64,000 nucleotides of DNA from Clostridium sp. K13 (GTDB lineage Bacteria > Bacillota > Clostridia > Clostridiales > Clostridiaceae), in NCBI RefSeq assembly GCF_019734195.1, contig NZ_JAASHM010000016.1:1208-65207 (forward strand). The letters run 5' to 3'. The position numbers were made by a program, and so were the translations under genes. The notes beneath the pieces were generated by a model that worked only from the letters and a program-made list of their open reading frames with translations, made no database searches and had not been told where the DNA came from. Shown here in pieces: positions 1 through 8,528 of the stretch (position 1 is the stretch's first letter; every line of letters begins with the position of its first letter).

Positions 1-36
1 TAAACTTATATAATTTTCAAAGAGCGAGCAATTCTA

Positions 37-60
37 TGAAAAATCAAGCTATTTTTTCAT
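37..60 (-). terminator. Possible terminator after the ion-channel gene
   Basis: Inverted repeat with arms ATGAAAAAT and ATTTTTTCAT around a 6-base loop, lying 40-60 bases past the stop of the minus-strand channel gene. The stem is AT-only, so this is a weak call. Confidence 0.3.
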
Positions 61-96
61 ATCAGCTTAACAGATTCTATTTTTATAGTGATTAAA

Positions 97-987
97 TTAT
101 ATATCATCTTCAACTTTATCTCTATATGATAAAATCGTACTTAAAAATACAGTTATACATATTATATTTGTAAGTGATATTAAAACACTTACAAACTTTG
201 CTTCTATAGTTGTTGGAACTATATCTCCATATCCAACAGTAGTAAATGTTATTATAGTATAATAAAATAAATCAAAATAATTAGGAGCGTTAGTAAATGC
301 CTCTTTATCACTTCCACTAACAAAACAAACTGCTAAATATAAATTAAGTACTATTAAAACTACAATAAGTATAGCTGCTATTATAATTCTACTAAAGCTA
401 GCTCCTTCTTGATTTTTACTCTTTATATTATGTGGATTAGTCATTAGCATTACTAATACTCTAATATTTAGTAAATAACATATAGCAACTCCTAAAAGTC
501 CAATTTTATACGATTCTTTAAATTGCTGTGGAAAAACTAATAGCACAGTGAAATATGTACTTATAATAAAATAACTTAAAAGTAAATCTACCTTTACATT
601 TTTATTTTCTACTCCATATATAAATTTATGAATTTTAACAGTTGCAAGAAGTATATATCCCATACAAAAGTGTATAATTACTAGACTTGTAAAAATTATA
701 ATTAATTTTATTATTAAATCTATAATAAAATTTGCATATGTATCTATGTGCTTTATAACAGCTGTGGAAACTGCCACCGCTATAAATATTTCGGCTCCTA
801 TTATTAAGCCACCTTGAGTTATTCTTTTAACCATGGACATATCTTTAAATAAATCTTTATAAACATTATTTATTTCACTTATTAATCTTTTAAGTGAAGT
901 AAAAAGTCTTCTATTATTTTTAGCATTTCTTGTTCCTATAATGATTAATAATAGTACTGTTGATATAATTATAAATATTTTTCCCAT
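97..987 (-). CDS. Potassium-channel-like membrane protein (two-TM pore domain)
   Basis: 296 aa. The C-terminal third is a canonical pore module: a helix (about 201-225), a re-entrant loop with the K+ selectivity filter TVGYGD at residues 250-255, and a last helix (about 263-288). Four or so further hydrophobic segments precede it (about 3-18, 61-80, 87-115, 136-180), so the protein resembles a six-helix channel without a recognisable charged S4 or a cytoplasmic RCK/TrkA-N domain. Expected role is passive K+ conductance across the cytoplasmic membrane. It is transcribed divergently from the ClC transporter. The filter makes the channel assignment firm. Ion selectivity and gating are inferred. 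Confidence 0.85.
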   Translation of the reverse strand: MGKIFIIISTVLLLIIIGTRNAKNNRRLFTSLKRLISEINNVYKDLFKDMSMVKRITQGGLIIGAEIFIAVAVSTAVIKHIDTYANFIIDLIIKLIIIFTSLVIIHFCMGYILLATVKIHKFIYGVENKNVKVDLLLSYFIISTYFTVLLVFPQQFKESYKIGLLGVAICYLLNIRVLVMLMTNPHNIKSKNQEGASFSRIIIAAILIVVLIVLNLYLAVCFVSGSDKEAFTNAPNYFDLFYYTIITFTTVGYGDIVPTTIEAKFVSVLISLTNIICITVFLSTILSYRDKVEDDI

Positions 988-1069
988 TTTTTTCTCCTAT
1001 TCATATACTTTCCTATATATTATAAAAAAGTTATACTATTTATATACTATATTTTGAGGTGATAATAAA

Positions 1070-2620
1070 ATGAAAAACTTCGATGTAATTACGCATGCAG
1101 AAGAAAGAAATGTAAAATTAGTTTTGAAGGGACTTTTAGTTGGTATAATAACATCATTTATAGTTGTTCTATACCGCTTTGCCTTATCCTATGCTGAAGA
1201 TTTTGCATTCCTTATTTATAACTTTATAAAAGCTCATAAATATCTTATACCTCTATGGTTCATCGTATTAATAGTTTTAGCCTTTATAGTTGGTAAACTT
1301 ATTGATAGAGAACCTTATATTGGTGGTAGTGGTATACCACATGTTAAAGGTATTATGGGTGGATATTTAAAAAATAGACCAACCTCTATAATTATTAATA
1401 AATTTATAGGTGGTACACTATCTATCATATCCGGTCTATCATTAGGAAGAGAAGGTCCATCTGTTCAACTTGGCGCATGTACAGGTGACATAGTAAGCAA
1501 AAAATTTAATAGTACTAGATTAGAAAGAAGATTACTTATAAGTAGTGGTGCTACTGCAGGTCTTGCTGCTGCCTTTAATGCTCCATTATCTGGAGTATTA
1601 TTTTCACTTGAAGAAATATATAAATATTTTTCTCCATTAGTTCTATTAGCAACTATAACCTCTGCTGTAGCTGCTGATTTTATTTCTAAGCAATTTTTTG
1701 GTCTGAACCCTGTATTTAATTTTGCTGATACTATACCTATCCCACTACGTGATTATTGGCTATTATTACTATTAGGTATTTTACTTGGAGCCTTTGGTGC
1801 TTTTTATAATTGGTTTACATTAAAAACACAAGACATCTATGGTAAAATAAAATGTTCTACTTCAATTAAACTAATGATTCCGTTTTTACTTGCTGGTATA
1901 TTAGGTTTATTATTTCCTGTAGTTTTATGTGGTGGGCATGCTGTTATTGAAGAACTTAATTTAACGTCTACATTAGGACTTTTATTATTAATATTAGTTG
2001 CTAAGTTCTTATTTTCAATAATAAGCTTTGGTTCTGGTGCACCTGGTGGAATATTCTTCCCACTTCTTATTATAGGAGGAACCTTTGGAGCTGTATTTGG
2101 ATACATAGCTATAAACTATCTTGGAATTAGCCCTGCCCTTTTTAATAATTTTATAATACTATCTATGGCAGGATACTTTACAGCAATAGTTAGAGCACCT
2201 ATTACTGGTATAATACTTATTACAGAAATGACTGGTTCATTTACTCATTTACTATCATTAACAATAGTCTCTATAATTGCATATATAGTTGCAGATTTAT
2301 TAAAGAGTGTTCCTATATATGATTCATTACTTGAAGGACTTTTACTTAAAAATAATATTAATGAATATCATAGTCATAGCAACAAAAAATTAATTATTAC
2401 AAATGTAGTTCATTTTGGTTCAAAAATAGAAAAGACTACTATAAGTTCTCTTAATTTACCTGAAAACACACTTATTGTTTCCATCAAACGTGGTGAAGAT
2501 TCTATAGTACCAAAAGGTAATACTATTGTTAGAGGCGGAGATACACTTCTAACAATGACTGATCTAAAGGACGAATGGAAAGTTAGAGAATTAATGGACT
2601 CATTAACTACTATTGAATAA
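1070..2620 (+). CDS. ClC-family chloride/proton antiporter with C-terminal TrkA-C domain
   Basis: 516 aa. The ClC signatures are present in order: GSGIP (86-90), GREGP (126-130, with the gating glutamate E128), and GAPGGIFFP (323-331). The pair EE at 181-182 follows the NAPLSGVLFS helix and corresponds to the internal proton glutamate of exchanger-type ClCs, so antiport is more likely than a passive channel. Residues about 440-512 form a TrkA-C-like ligand-binding domain. About ten membrane helices lie between. The gene follows a GAGGTG ribosome binding site and is monocistronic. Known ClC antiporters move chloride against protons, for example in acid resistance; the physiological role here is inferred. 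Confidence 0.9.
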   Translation: MKNFDVITHAEERNVKLVLKGLLVGIITSFIVVLYRFALSYAEDFAFLIYNFIKAHKYLIPLWFIVLIVLAFIVGKLIDREPYIGGSGIPHVKGIMGGYLKNRPTSIIINKFIGGTLSIISGLSLGREGPSVQLGACTGDIVSKKFNSTRLERRLLISSGATAGLAAAFNAPLSGVLFSLEEIYKYFSPLVLLATITSAVAADFISKQFFGLNPVFNFADTIPIPLRDYWLLLLLGILLGAFGAFYNWFTLKTQDIYGKIKCSTSIKLMIPFLLAGILGLLFPVVLCGGHAVIEELNLTSTLGLLLLILVAKFLFSIISFGSGAPGGIFFPLLIIGGTFGAVFGYIAINYLGISPALFNNFIILSMAGYFTAIVRAPITGIILITEMTGSFTHLLSLTIVSIIAYIVADLLKSVPIYDSLLEGLLLKNNINEYHSHSNKKLIITNVVHFGSKIEKTTISSLNLPENTLIVSIKRGEDSIVPKGNTIVRGGDTLLTMTDLKDEWKVRELMDSLTTIE

Positions 2621-2628
2621 ATATTAAA

Positions 2629-2661
2629 TGGCAAATTAATTTTTAGATAATTAATTTGCCA
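2629..2661 (+). terminator. Intrinsic terminator between convergent clc and TVP38 genes
   Basis: Stem TGGCAAATTAATT / AATTAATTTGCCA with an 8-base loop, followed on the plus strand by CTTTTTATC. It sits 9 bases after the ClC stop and could serve both convergent genes. Confidence 0.8.
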
Positions 2662-2672
2662 CTTTTTATCCC

Positions 2673-3332
2673 TTAATTTTCATGAACTAATTTGAATTTC
2701 AATTCATTCCATAGTTTAACTGAAAATATTCCTGTTATTGTTAATGTTACAACTATCATTATTGTATTAAATATTGAGCCATCAAAACTTTGCCCTAAAT
2801 AGCTATATAAAAATAATGCTGGTAAATTAGCTCCAATAAACACTAAAAGAAATTTTGAAAAACTAATTCCCATATAAGATGATAAGAATACTATTGCATC
2901 AGTTGGTGCAACTGGACATAAAACCCCTATGCCTAGAATCTTATAATTATATGCCTCTAAAAGACTTATAACTTCTGGATATTTATTTTCTATTCTTTTT
3001 CTCAATCCACTTAATATTTTTACTTTTGCTATAGCAAATACAATAGCATCACTAATAACAATTCCTAGTAAAGATAATACAAATGCCTTGTTGGGCTCAA
3101 AAATTAATCCTCCTAAAAGCATTAAAGTTACACCTGGAATAAATGCTATAAGTCTAATACTCCATAGGCCTATAAAAAATACTTCTGATAATGGATTTCC
3201 TTCAATCCAACCTCTTAATGATTCTAAACTAAAATCTATATTTACTTCTTTTCCAATCATAGATATTCCTAAAACTAATAAGACAGCCAGGACACAAGCA
3301 CTAAATATATAAATTAACTTCTTAAATTGCAT
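2673..3332 (-). CDS. TVP38/TMEM64 (DedA-like, VTT domain) membrane protein
   Basis: 219 aa with about six hydrophobic segments. The central region includes PGVTLMLLGGLIF and, later, GVLCPVAPTDAIVFLSSYMG, the paired re-entrant glycine/proline motifs typical of the VTT (SNARE-associated Golgi) fold. Members are proposed to move or scramble membrane lipids such as undecaprenyl phosphate or phosphatidylethanolamine; which lipid applies here cannot be read from sequence. Monocistronic, convergent with the ClC gene. Confidence 0.8.
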   Translation of the reverse strand: MQFKKLIYIFSACVLAVLLVLGISMIGKEVNIDFSLESLRGWIEGNPLSEVFFIGLWSIRLIAFIPGVTLMLLGGLIFEPNKAFVLSLLGIVISDAIVFAIAKVKILSGLRKRIENKYPEVISLLEAYNYKILGIGVLCPVAPTDAIVFLSSYMGISFSKFLLVFIGANLPALFLYSYLGQSFDGSIFNTIMIVVTLTITGIFSVKLWNELKFKLVHEN

Positions 3333-3643
3333 TAGTTATATCACTCCTACACTATATTCCTAAATTTCTTTATTAATAAATTATAAACTAAAATTCAATT
3401 TATTGTATATATTATAATATTAATAATTTATTAATTCTTAAACATCATTTATTATATACTAAATCACTTTTAGAAAATTTATGATTTAACCATTTTTTTC
3501 TATATTATGTTCATATTTCATTATATATTTTAATGCTAATTTCATCTATATATATTTAATATCTACATAATCCAAAATTTTATTACTGTATTTTAATACT
3601 AATGCATATAGTATAATAACAAACAATTTCTGGAGTTGAAATA
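3333..3643. other. 311-base AT-rich intergenic stretch without a gene
   Basis: Lies between the divergent TVP38 and 74-aa genes. Composition is almost pure A/T with many stops in every frame. A TATAAT-like box near 3610 precedes the plus-strand small gene. Nothing else was recognised. Confidence 0.5.
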
Positions 3644-3868
3644 ATGTCAAAAAAAACTGATTGGGGAAAAGTATTTAGGGAAACTGTTAATGATATAATC
3701 TGTGCTATTAAATCTCCTTCTGCAAAACCAAAACAACCAAACTGTCCAAATCCTCGAGCTCGTCTTTGTATATTAATACTTATTGGAATAACATTATTAT
3801 TTTCTGGAATAGGTATATATAGTTGGATAATAATTATAATGTTGTTTTTAATTTTAACTTTTGTATAA
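3644..3868 (+). CDS. Small two-helix membrane protein of unknown function
   Basis: 74 aa, preceded by a TGGAG ribosome binding site. The first half is polar and basic (SKKTDWGKVFRETVND, then a KSPSAKPKQPNCPNPRAR linker with two cysteines). The second half is a hydrophobic hairpin from about residue 43 to the end. I do not recognise the family. It ends 45 bases before rnpB, whose promoter lies in that gap. The coding call rests on the RBS and the clear polar/hydrophobic layout. Confidence 0.6.
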   Translation: MSKKTDWGKVFRETVNDIICAIKSPSAKPKQPNCPNPRARLCILILIGITLLFSGIGIYSWIIIIMLFLILTFV

Positions 3869-3877
3869 AAAAACTAT

Positions 3878-3906
3878 TTGTAATATTTAATAATATATGT
3901 TATTAT
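3878..3906 (+). promoter_or_regulatory. rnpB promoter
   Basis: TTGTAA (3878-3883), a 17-base spacer, then TATTAT (3901-3906). The predicted start, 7 bases on, is 3913, exactly the first base of the RNase P RNA P1 stem. Confidence 0.75.
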
Positions 3907-3912
3907 AAATTC

Positions 3913-4278
3913 TGCGAGTGATACATGCAATCGCTGCTAGCTTTTTAGCTAGGAGAGGAAAGTCGGAGCTCCATAGGGCAGGGTGCTGGTTAACGGCCAG
4001 TCAAGGCGACTTGAAGGATAGTGCAACAGAGATATACCGCCAGAAGTTATTTTAACTGAGTTCACTTTTGTGACTGGTAAGGGTGGAAAGGCGAGGTAAG
4101 AGCTCACCAGCATGGTGGTGACATCATGGCTATGTAAACCCCACCTGGAGCAAGACCGAGTAATGGCATTATGGGATTGCCCGTCCCGCCATGTGGTGTG
4201 TCGCTTGAGCTTACTGGCAACAGTAAGCCTAGATAGATGATTGCTTAATACAGAACTCCGCTTACGGATCATCTCGCA
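3913..4278 (+). ncRNA. rnpB: RNase P RNA, bacterial type B
   Basis: Catalytic RNA that removes 5' leaders from tRNA precursors. Conserved core elements are readable in order: GAGGAAAGTC near 3954, AGGGTGCTGGTTAACG near 3980, ACAGAGATATACCGCC near 4025, the CRIV-like GAGCAAGACCGAGTAA near 4147, and the 3' end CGGATCATCTCGCA. The 5' TGCGAG-TGAT pairs with the 3' ATCA-TCTCGCA to close P1. The roughly 366-base length and layout fit the Firmicute type B form. A strong terminator follows directly. Confidence 0.95.
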
Positions 4279-4283
4279 ACATG

Positions 4284-4313
4284 AAAAACACTAGGTTAAC
4301 ACCTAGTGTTTTT
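4284..4313 (+). terminator. rnpB intrinsic terminator
   Basis: Stem AAAAACACTAGGT / ACCTAGTGTTTTT with a 4-base loop and trailing T-run, 5 bases after the RNA's 3' end. It may also serve the convergent GrdB-like gene. Confidence 0.9.
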
Positions 4314-4367
4314 CTTTATACTTTTTTATTATCTATATATCTAACAATACTTGTAATGTTTATACCT

Positions 4368-4889
4368 TTAAAAACAAACTTTATCTTTTATATCTTCTAT
4401 TTCTATACAATCTACTAAACTTTTAGCAACAATGCATATATTCTTAAGTGATTCCCTTAATCCACCTTCTCCTTTTCTTGGTGTTCTAACAATAGCAATC
4501 TTATCTTTATACTTTTCAATTGTTTCATTATTGTCTATTGACATTGCCGCTAAAGCCTTTATATCTGTTGTTGTTACAATATCATAAGCTACTTTCGCAC
4601 ACATAGATGCGTACTCAGCATAATTTAATGCTGGCCCACATATAACAACATCTGGCTTTAACTTCTTAACCATTGCACAAAACTTACGACTAACCTCACT
4701 TGGATTTTCAAGATATGTCCCTGTTCCACAATAAAGTGTTGCAACTATATTAGCATCTATTTCATTTAAATAAGGTTTCATCATAACTCCTGGCCCAATT
4801 ACTTCCTTAACACCTGTAAGTGGAACCATCTCATCAGTTTTTGTACCATGTCCAGACTGTACTTGGTCTAATATCATTATAACTTTCAT
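4368..4889 (-). CDS. Short GrdB-like protein (glycine/sarcosine/betaine reductase component B family)
   Basis: 173 aa. It resembles the N-terminal third of GrdB: a first strand ending in a TEMVPL-type segment, VATLYCGTGTYLENP (about 52), then KKLKPDVVICGPALNYAEYASMC. GrdB proper is about 435 aa, with its catalytic selenocysteine in the C-terminal part; that part is absent here. No other reductase component (grdA, grdC, trxA) is nearby. The gene is last in a PTS/MupG-like operon, 6 bases after IIA, so a role in sugar rather than glycine metabolism is likely. Biochemical function unknown. Confidence 0.65.
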   Translation of the reverse strand: MKVIMILDQVQSGHGTKTDEMVPLTGVKEVIGPGVMMKPYLNEIDANIVATLYCGTGTYLENPSEVSRKFCAMVKKLKPDVVICGPALNYAEYASMCAKVAYDIVTTTDIKALAAMSIDNNETIEKYKDKIAIVRTPRKGEGGLRESLKNICIVAKSLVDCIEIEDIKDKVCF

Positions 4890-4895
4890 ATTAAT

Positions 4896-5228
4896 TTACA
4901 CCTTCAATTTCTTTTCTAAATTAATTATTCTTTTATAACTTTCTATTAACTCCTCAGCTATAATTTTAAAACCTTCTGCACTCATAAGCTGATCCTCTGC
5001 ATGCATTAATAAAACCGAACTACCTATAGATGTAATATCTCCTTCTCTTTTAAAGAGTTCTAAATGAAGTTCATGCCCCTTTAAGAATCTTTCCTTTCCG
5101 CTTATAATGCATTCCTCTGCACCTTTAAAATCATCAGATTTTGCCTTGTTAATTGCTTCAATATAGCTAGATCTTGCTAATCCTACATTAGAAATAATCT
5201 GTACACAAAGCATCTCTATATTTTCCAT
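4896..5228 (-). CDS. PTS lactose/cellobiose-type IIA component
   Basis: 110 aa, the usual length for the Lac-family IIA helical trimer. The phospho-acceptor is H76 in VLLMHAEDQLMSAEGF, matching the conserved HAQDHLM-type motif. It takes phosphate from HPr and passes it to the IIB cysteine. Located between IIC (15 bases upstream) and the GrdB-like gene in the same operon. Confidence 0.9.
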   Translation of the reverse strand: MENIEMLCVQIISNVGLARSSYIEAINKAKSDDFKGAEECIISGKERFLKGHELHLELFKREGDITSIGSSVLLMHAEDQLMSAEGFKIIAEELIESYKRIINLEKKLKV

Positions 5229-5242
5229 ATATCTTATACCTC

Positions 5243-6574
5243 CTATAAATCATCAAATGATAAATCATCAAGTGAGATATCATCATCTGAATTATCATTT
5301 TCTTTTAATTCATCTCTTTGATATTGTTTATCCATCATCTTTACAAATGGCATGTAAATAAATACACCTATAATTACAAGAATCAACTGAAGGAGTGCTC
5401 CTTTCCATCCTGTAGTTAAGAATCCAGATATAATAACAGGGGTTGTCCACGGTATACTTATTCCACTAGTAAATGGAACTAATCCGCTAATCATTGCAAA
5501 ATATGATACTAATATATTCATAAGTGGAGTTACTAAAAATGGAATCAGAATCATCGGATTTAATACTATAGGTAATCCAAATATAATTGGCTCATTTATT
5601 CCAAATATTGCTGGTATAAATGAAATCTTACTTAGATTTTTAATACGCTTTGATTTACATATTATTACCATAGCTATAAGCATAGATATTGTTGAACCTG
5701 CTCCACCAAATGTAGTAAATAAATCATAGAACTGTTGATTTATTACATTTGGAAGTACTCCTCCTAACTTAAAAGCCTCTAAATTTTCCATAGATAAAGG
5801 TGTTAATATGGGTTGCATTATACTTCCAACAATAGATCCACCATTTATACCAAAGAACCAAAATAAATGTTGAAATCCCATAGCTACTAACACTGCACCT
5901 AACGTATTTCCAAGTATTAATAATGGCTCTTGTAAAAATCTAAATACTAACTCAAATGCATTATTATATGGTGTAAGCGCTAATAAACTATTAACTAAAA
6001 AGAATATACCTATTACTACTGTCGATGGCACTAAAGCTGCAAATGATTGAGTAACTGCAGGTGGAACTCCATTCGGCATTTTTATTACCCAGCCCTTTTT
6101 TATTACCCATGCATATATGTGTACTGATACAAATGCAGTTATTATACCTATAAATATCCCCTTAGAACCAATCCAATTTAATGGAATTCCTGCTAAAGTT
6201 ATACTACCATCTGAAACTTTATATGGCATTAATATAAACCATGATACTAATGCAACTGCAGCTCCTGATAGCTTATCTACTTTTAGCTCTCTTGCAAAAG
6301 AATATGCAATTCCAACTACAGCTAAAATAGCCATAATATCAAATGTTGCATTTGTCGGCTTAGCCATATAAGCAGTCCAATTTTCCCCAAAAAACCTTGC
6401 CCAAAATTCCGTCCAATTATTAATCGGAAAGTTAGCAATAAGTAAGAAAAATGATCCAATAATTAATAATGGTGTTGTAAGTAAAAAACCATCTCTAATA
6501 GAAATTAAATACTTATTTTTCCCTATTTTTTCAGCAAGCAGCATAAAAATAGCTTCTAATTTATTCAACATCAA
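5243..6574 (-). CDS. PTS lactose/cellobiose-type IIC permease
   Basis: 443 aa. The polytopic EIIC fold of the Lac family is evident: about ten membrane segments, the substrate-site region FGINEPIIFGLPIVLNP (about 328-344), and an aspartate-rich C-terminal tail (DDDISLDDLSFDDL). It imports and helps phosphorylate a beta-linked disaccharide. Exact sugar unknown; the MupG-like partner suggests an amino-sugar disaccharide such as MurNAc-GlcNAc, but cellobiose or chitobiose are not excluded. Confidence 0.9.
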   Translation of the reverse strand: MMLNKLEAIFMLLAEKIGKNKYLISIRDGFLLTTPLLIIGSFFLLIANFPINNWTEFWARFFGENWTAYMAKPTNATFDIMAILAVVGIAYSFARELKVDKLSGAAVALVSWFILMPYKVSDGSITLAGIPLNWIGSKGIFIGIITAFVSVHIYAWVIKKGWVIKMPNGVPPAVTQSFAALVPSTVVIGIFFLVNSLLALTPYNNAFELVFRFLQEPLLILGNTLGAVLVAMGFQHLFWFFGINGGSIVGSIMQPILTPLSMENLEAFKLGGVLPNVINQQFYDLFTTFGGAGSTISMLIAMVIICKSKRIKNLSKISFIPAIFGINEPIIFGLPIVLNPMILIPFLVTPLMNILVSYFAMISGLVPFTSGISIPWTTPVIISGFLTTGWKGALLQLILVIIGVFIYMPFVKMMDKQYQRDELKENDNSDDDISLDDLSFDDL

Positions 6575-6589
6575 TGATTAACCTACCTT

Positions 6590-6910
6590 CTATTTATTAT
6601 TCTTTATAAGTTTAATTGCATGCTTTAATACCTTTTCTCCGTTCATCATTCCATAATCATCAGAATCAATTACTTCAACTGGCATTTTTTTATCAGCATA
6701 ACGACTTGCAACCTCTTTATATCTATACTTCACTTGTGGTCCAAGTAAAATTACATCTGGCTGCTTTTCCTCAACAATTTCATCTATTTTTCCATCTGGA
6801 AAAGCCTTGACTTCAACAGGAAGATTATAGGAATCGGCAACCTTTTGCATAATATTTGCTAACATGCTTGTTGACATACCTGCACTACAAAATAAATATA
6901 TTTTTTTCAT
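6590..6910 (-). CDS. PTS lactose/cellobiose-type IIB component
   Basis: 106 aa. The active-site cysteine C8 lies in the P-loop CSAGMSTSML, diagnostic of Lac-family IIB. It relays phosphate from IIA to the sugar in IIC. Fits between the MupG-like gene and IIC with 15-55 base gaps, so it is co-transcribed with them. Confidence 0.93.
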   Translation of the reverse strand: MKKIYLFCSAGMSTSMLANIMQKVADSYNLPVEVKAFPDGKIDEIVEEKQPDVILLGPQVKYRYKEVASRYADKKMPVEVIDSDDYGMMNGEKVLKHAIKLIKNNK

Positions 6911-6965
6911 TTCACTTCCTCCAATTTCTCTTTATAATAATATCTTTAACTAATTAATATATTTT

Positions 6966-8060
6966 TTAAAATTTTTTAAAAGTAAATATCATTCTTGGCT
7001 CCATATAATCAAGTAAGAATAACTCTTCCTTAGGTATATGTCCAATTACATTTTTTCTTCCATCATTAGGCATATCCTTTAATACAATATGAAGTTCACC
7101 TTTATACCTTGAATATTCATCATTTAATATAACGACATCTCCTCTTTTCATATCAATGGCATTTGATTTTGGAATAGATTCCTCAATATATTTTGCCCTT
7201 GGAGCACTAGAGCGAGCCATATACTCACTAGCATCTCCACGATTTGCATGATTTTGCTTATAATATAAAATATCATGCTCTACTGGGGTTAACTCTTTAT
7301 ATAATTCAATTCCAAATGTTAAAAGTCCCGGCGTAATTTTAGAACATGATTTTAATTCCTCTTCTGAGGCATAGGCATTACCTATAATAACATCATCAAT
7401 CATTCTAGTAGCGAATAAATGCCTTACTTGTAAATCAATTGGTAAATCACGATGAATTTCTAAAGTACATAAACCTTCCTTTACTGGCCAAGGTCCAAAA
7501 GTATTTTTATTATTACTAGACACAAAGGCTGCTGTATGTAAGGCATATTCTTTCATAGCCTTATTACAATTATTAAAATGCTCTAAACTCAAACCTGTAT
7601 ATCTTTGTGGATAAAAATTATGACAAGTTATAATTTTATCTCTGTTAGGAAAGTTAGTCATTACATTATCTAAATAACCATTTCCTGAACTTGCATTTAT
7701 CTCTATTTTTAATCCATATTCGTTATATGTCATAAGACTTTCTTTTAATCCATCAAAACCCTCATCTAATCTTATTCCATCCGCATGTATTTCATTAAAT
7801 AAAGCTAAATCATCATAAGATACATTAAGTTCTTTAAATACTCCTGGATTAACATCAAGTATTACTTCCATCCCTTCCTCATGCGCAACATCAATTAGTT
7901 CTTTAAACTCATCCACTAATTCTGATCTTGTTTTTTTTCCTATACTTAATAAACATGTAAATACTCTTTTAAATCCATATTTACCAGCCAAACGAATATA
8001 TTCAATATCTCTTTCCTTTGTTGAATGTTCAGGATATATAGATATTCCTAGTCGTGTCAT
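6966..8060 (-). CDS. DUF871/MupG-family phospho-glycosidase
   Basis: 364 aa, full family length: an N-terminal TIM-like barrel beginning LGISIYPEHS (about 4), with FYPQRYTGLS (about 150), and a C-terminal cyclophilin-like domain (about 245-364). The characterised member, S. aureus MupG, cleaves MurNAc-6P-GlcNAc delivered by a PTS during cell-wall recycling. Here it is the first gene of an operon with a complete IIB-IIC-IIA set, so it most likely hydrolyses the imported 6-phospho-disaccharide. The family is firm; the exact substrate is inferred. Confidence 0.85.
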   Translation of the reverse strand: MTRLGISIYPEHSTKERDIEYIRLAGKYGFKRVFTCLLSIGKKTRSELVDEFKELIDVAHEEGMEVILDVNPGVFKELNVSYDDLALFNEIHADGIRLDEGFDGLKESLMTYNEYGLKIEINASSGNGYLDNVMTNFPNRDKIITCHNFYPQRYTGLSLEHFNNCNKAMKEYALHTAAFVSSNNKNTFGPWPVKEGLCTLEIHRDLPIDLQVRHLFATRMIDDVIIGNAYASEEELKSCSKITPGLLTFGIELYKELTPVEHDILYYKQNHANRGDASEYMARSSAPRAKYIEESIPKSNAIDMKRGDVVILNDEYSRYKGELHIVLKDMPNDGRKNVIGHIPKEELFLLDYMEPRMIFTFKKF

Positions 8061-8468
8061 TTAAATTCCTCCTTATTTTTATTAGTAATTATACTTTCTT
8101 TTTTACATATGGAGTCTCTAACCTTATAAATAATAATAGAAACTTCTCTCATACCCTTGATAACCTTTTTACGCGCAAAATTATTTAGTACTATGATTAA
8201 TTTTTAAATAACTCCCTCACCCTTTTTTAATATATATTTATTATTCTAAGGAAGCATAAACACATTTTTTTTATTTAAAAAAACGCTTTTTTAATATAAA
8301 CTTGTTATAATGTAAATATTTTTACTATTATATAGAATTATAACGCCAAAACATGTTATAATGTTTCCCCTAAATATAAACAAGGTAAAAGTTGATATTT
8401 TATAGGGAAAAATTAAATATATTTCTATATCTTCTTTAAAATATCGAAAAACTCTAAAAAAATAAAAA
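8061..8468. promoter_or_regulatory. Long leader/promoter region of the MupG-PTS operon
   Basis: About 400 bases without a convincing gene. On the minus strand a possible promoter is TTGTTT, a 17-base spacer and TATAAC near 8354-8382. Two direct copies of an 11-mer (TGTTATAATGT on the plus strand) lie at 8303-8313 and 8354-8364. An imperfect dyad centred on AGTACT spans 8177-8205 and could be an operator. No regulator gene is encoded in the operon, so control would come from elsewhere. Site assignments are tentative. Confidence 0.35.
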
Positions 8469-8510
8469 AATAATAGATATTTCTTCAAGAAATATCTATT
8501 ATTTTTTTAA
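8469..8510 (-). terminator. Terminator of the dgt-dnaG-rpoD-trmK-nif3 cluster
   Basis: Near-perfect hairpin of about 17 bp (AATAATAGATATTTCTT with its complement) flanked by T-runs on both sides, about 19 bases past the stop of the Nif3-like gene. The 65-codon open frame across it is not credible. Confidence 0.85.
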
Positions 8511-8528
8511 TAATATATTTATATTTAC

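Noticed and set aside
3949-4272. 107-codon minus-strand frame
   Set aside because: Lies wholly antisense to the RNase P RNA, whose conserved core explains the sequence.
8291-8488. 65-codon minus-strand open frame
   Set aside because: It overlaps the bidirectional terminator hairpin, has a low-complexity hydrophobic translation and no ribosome binding site.
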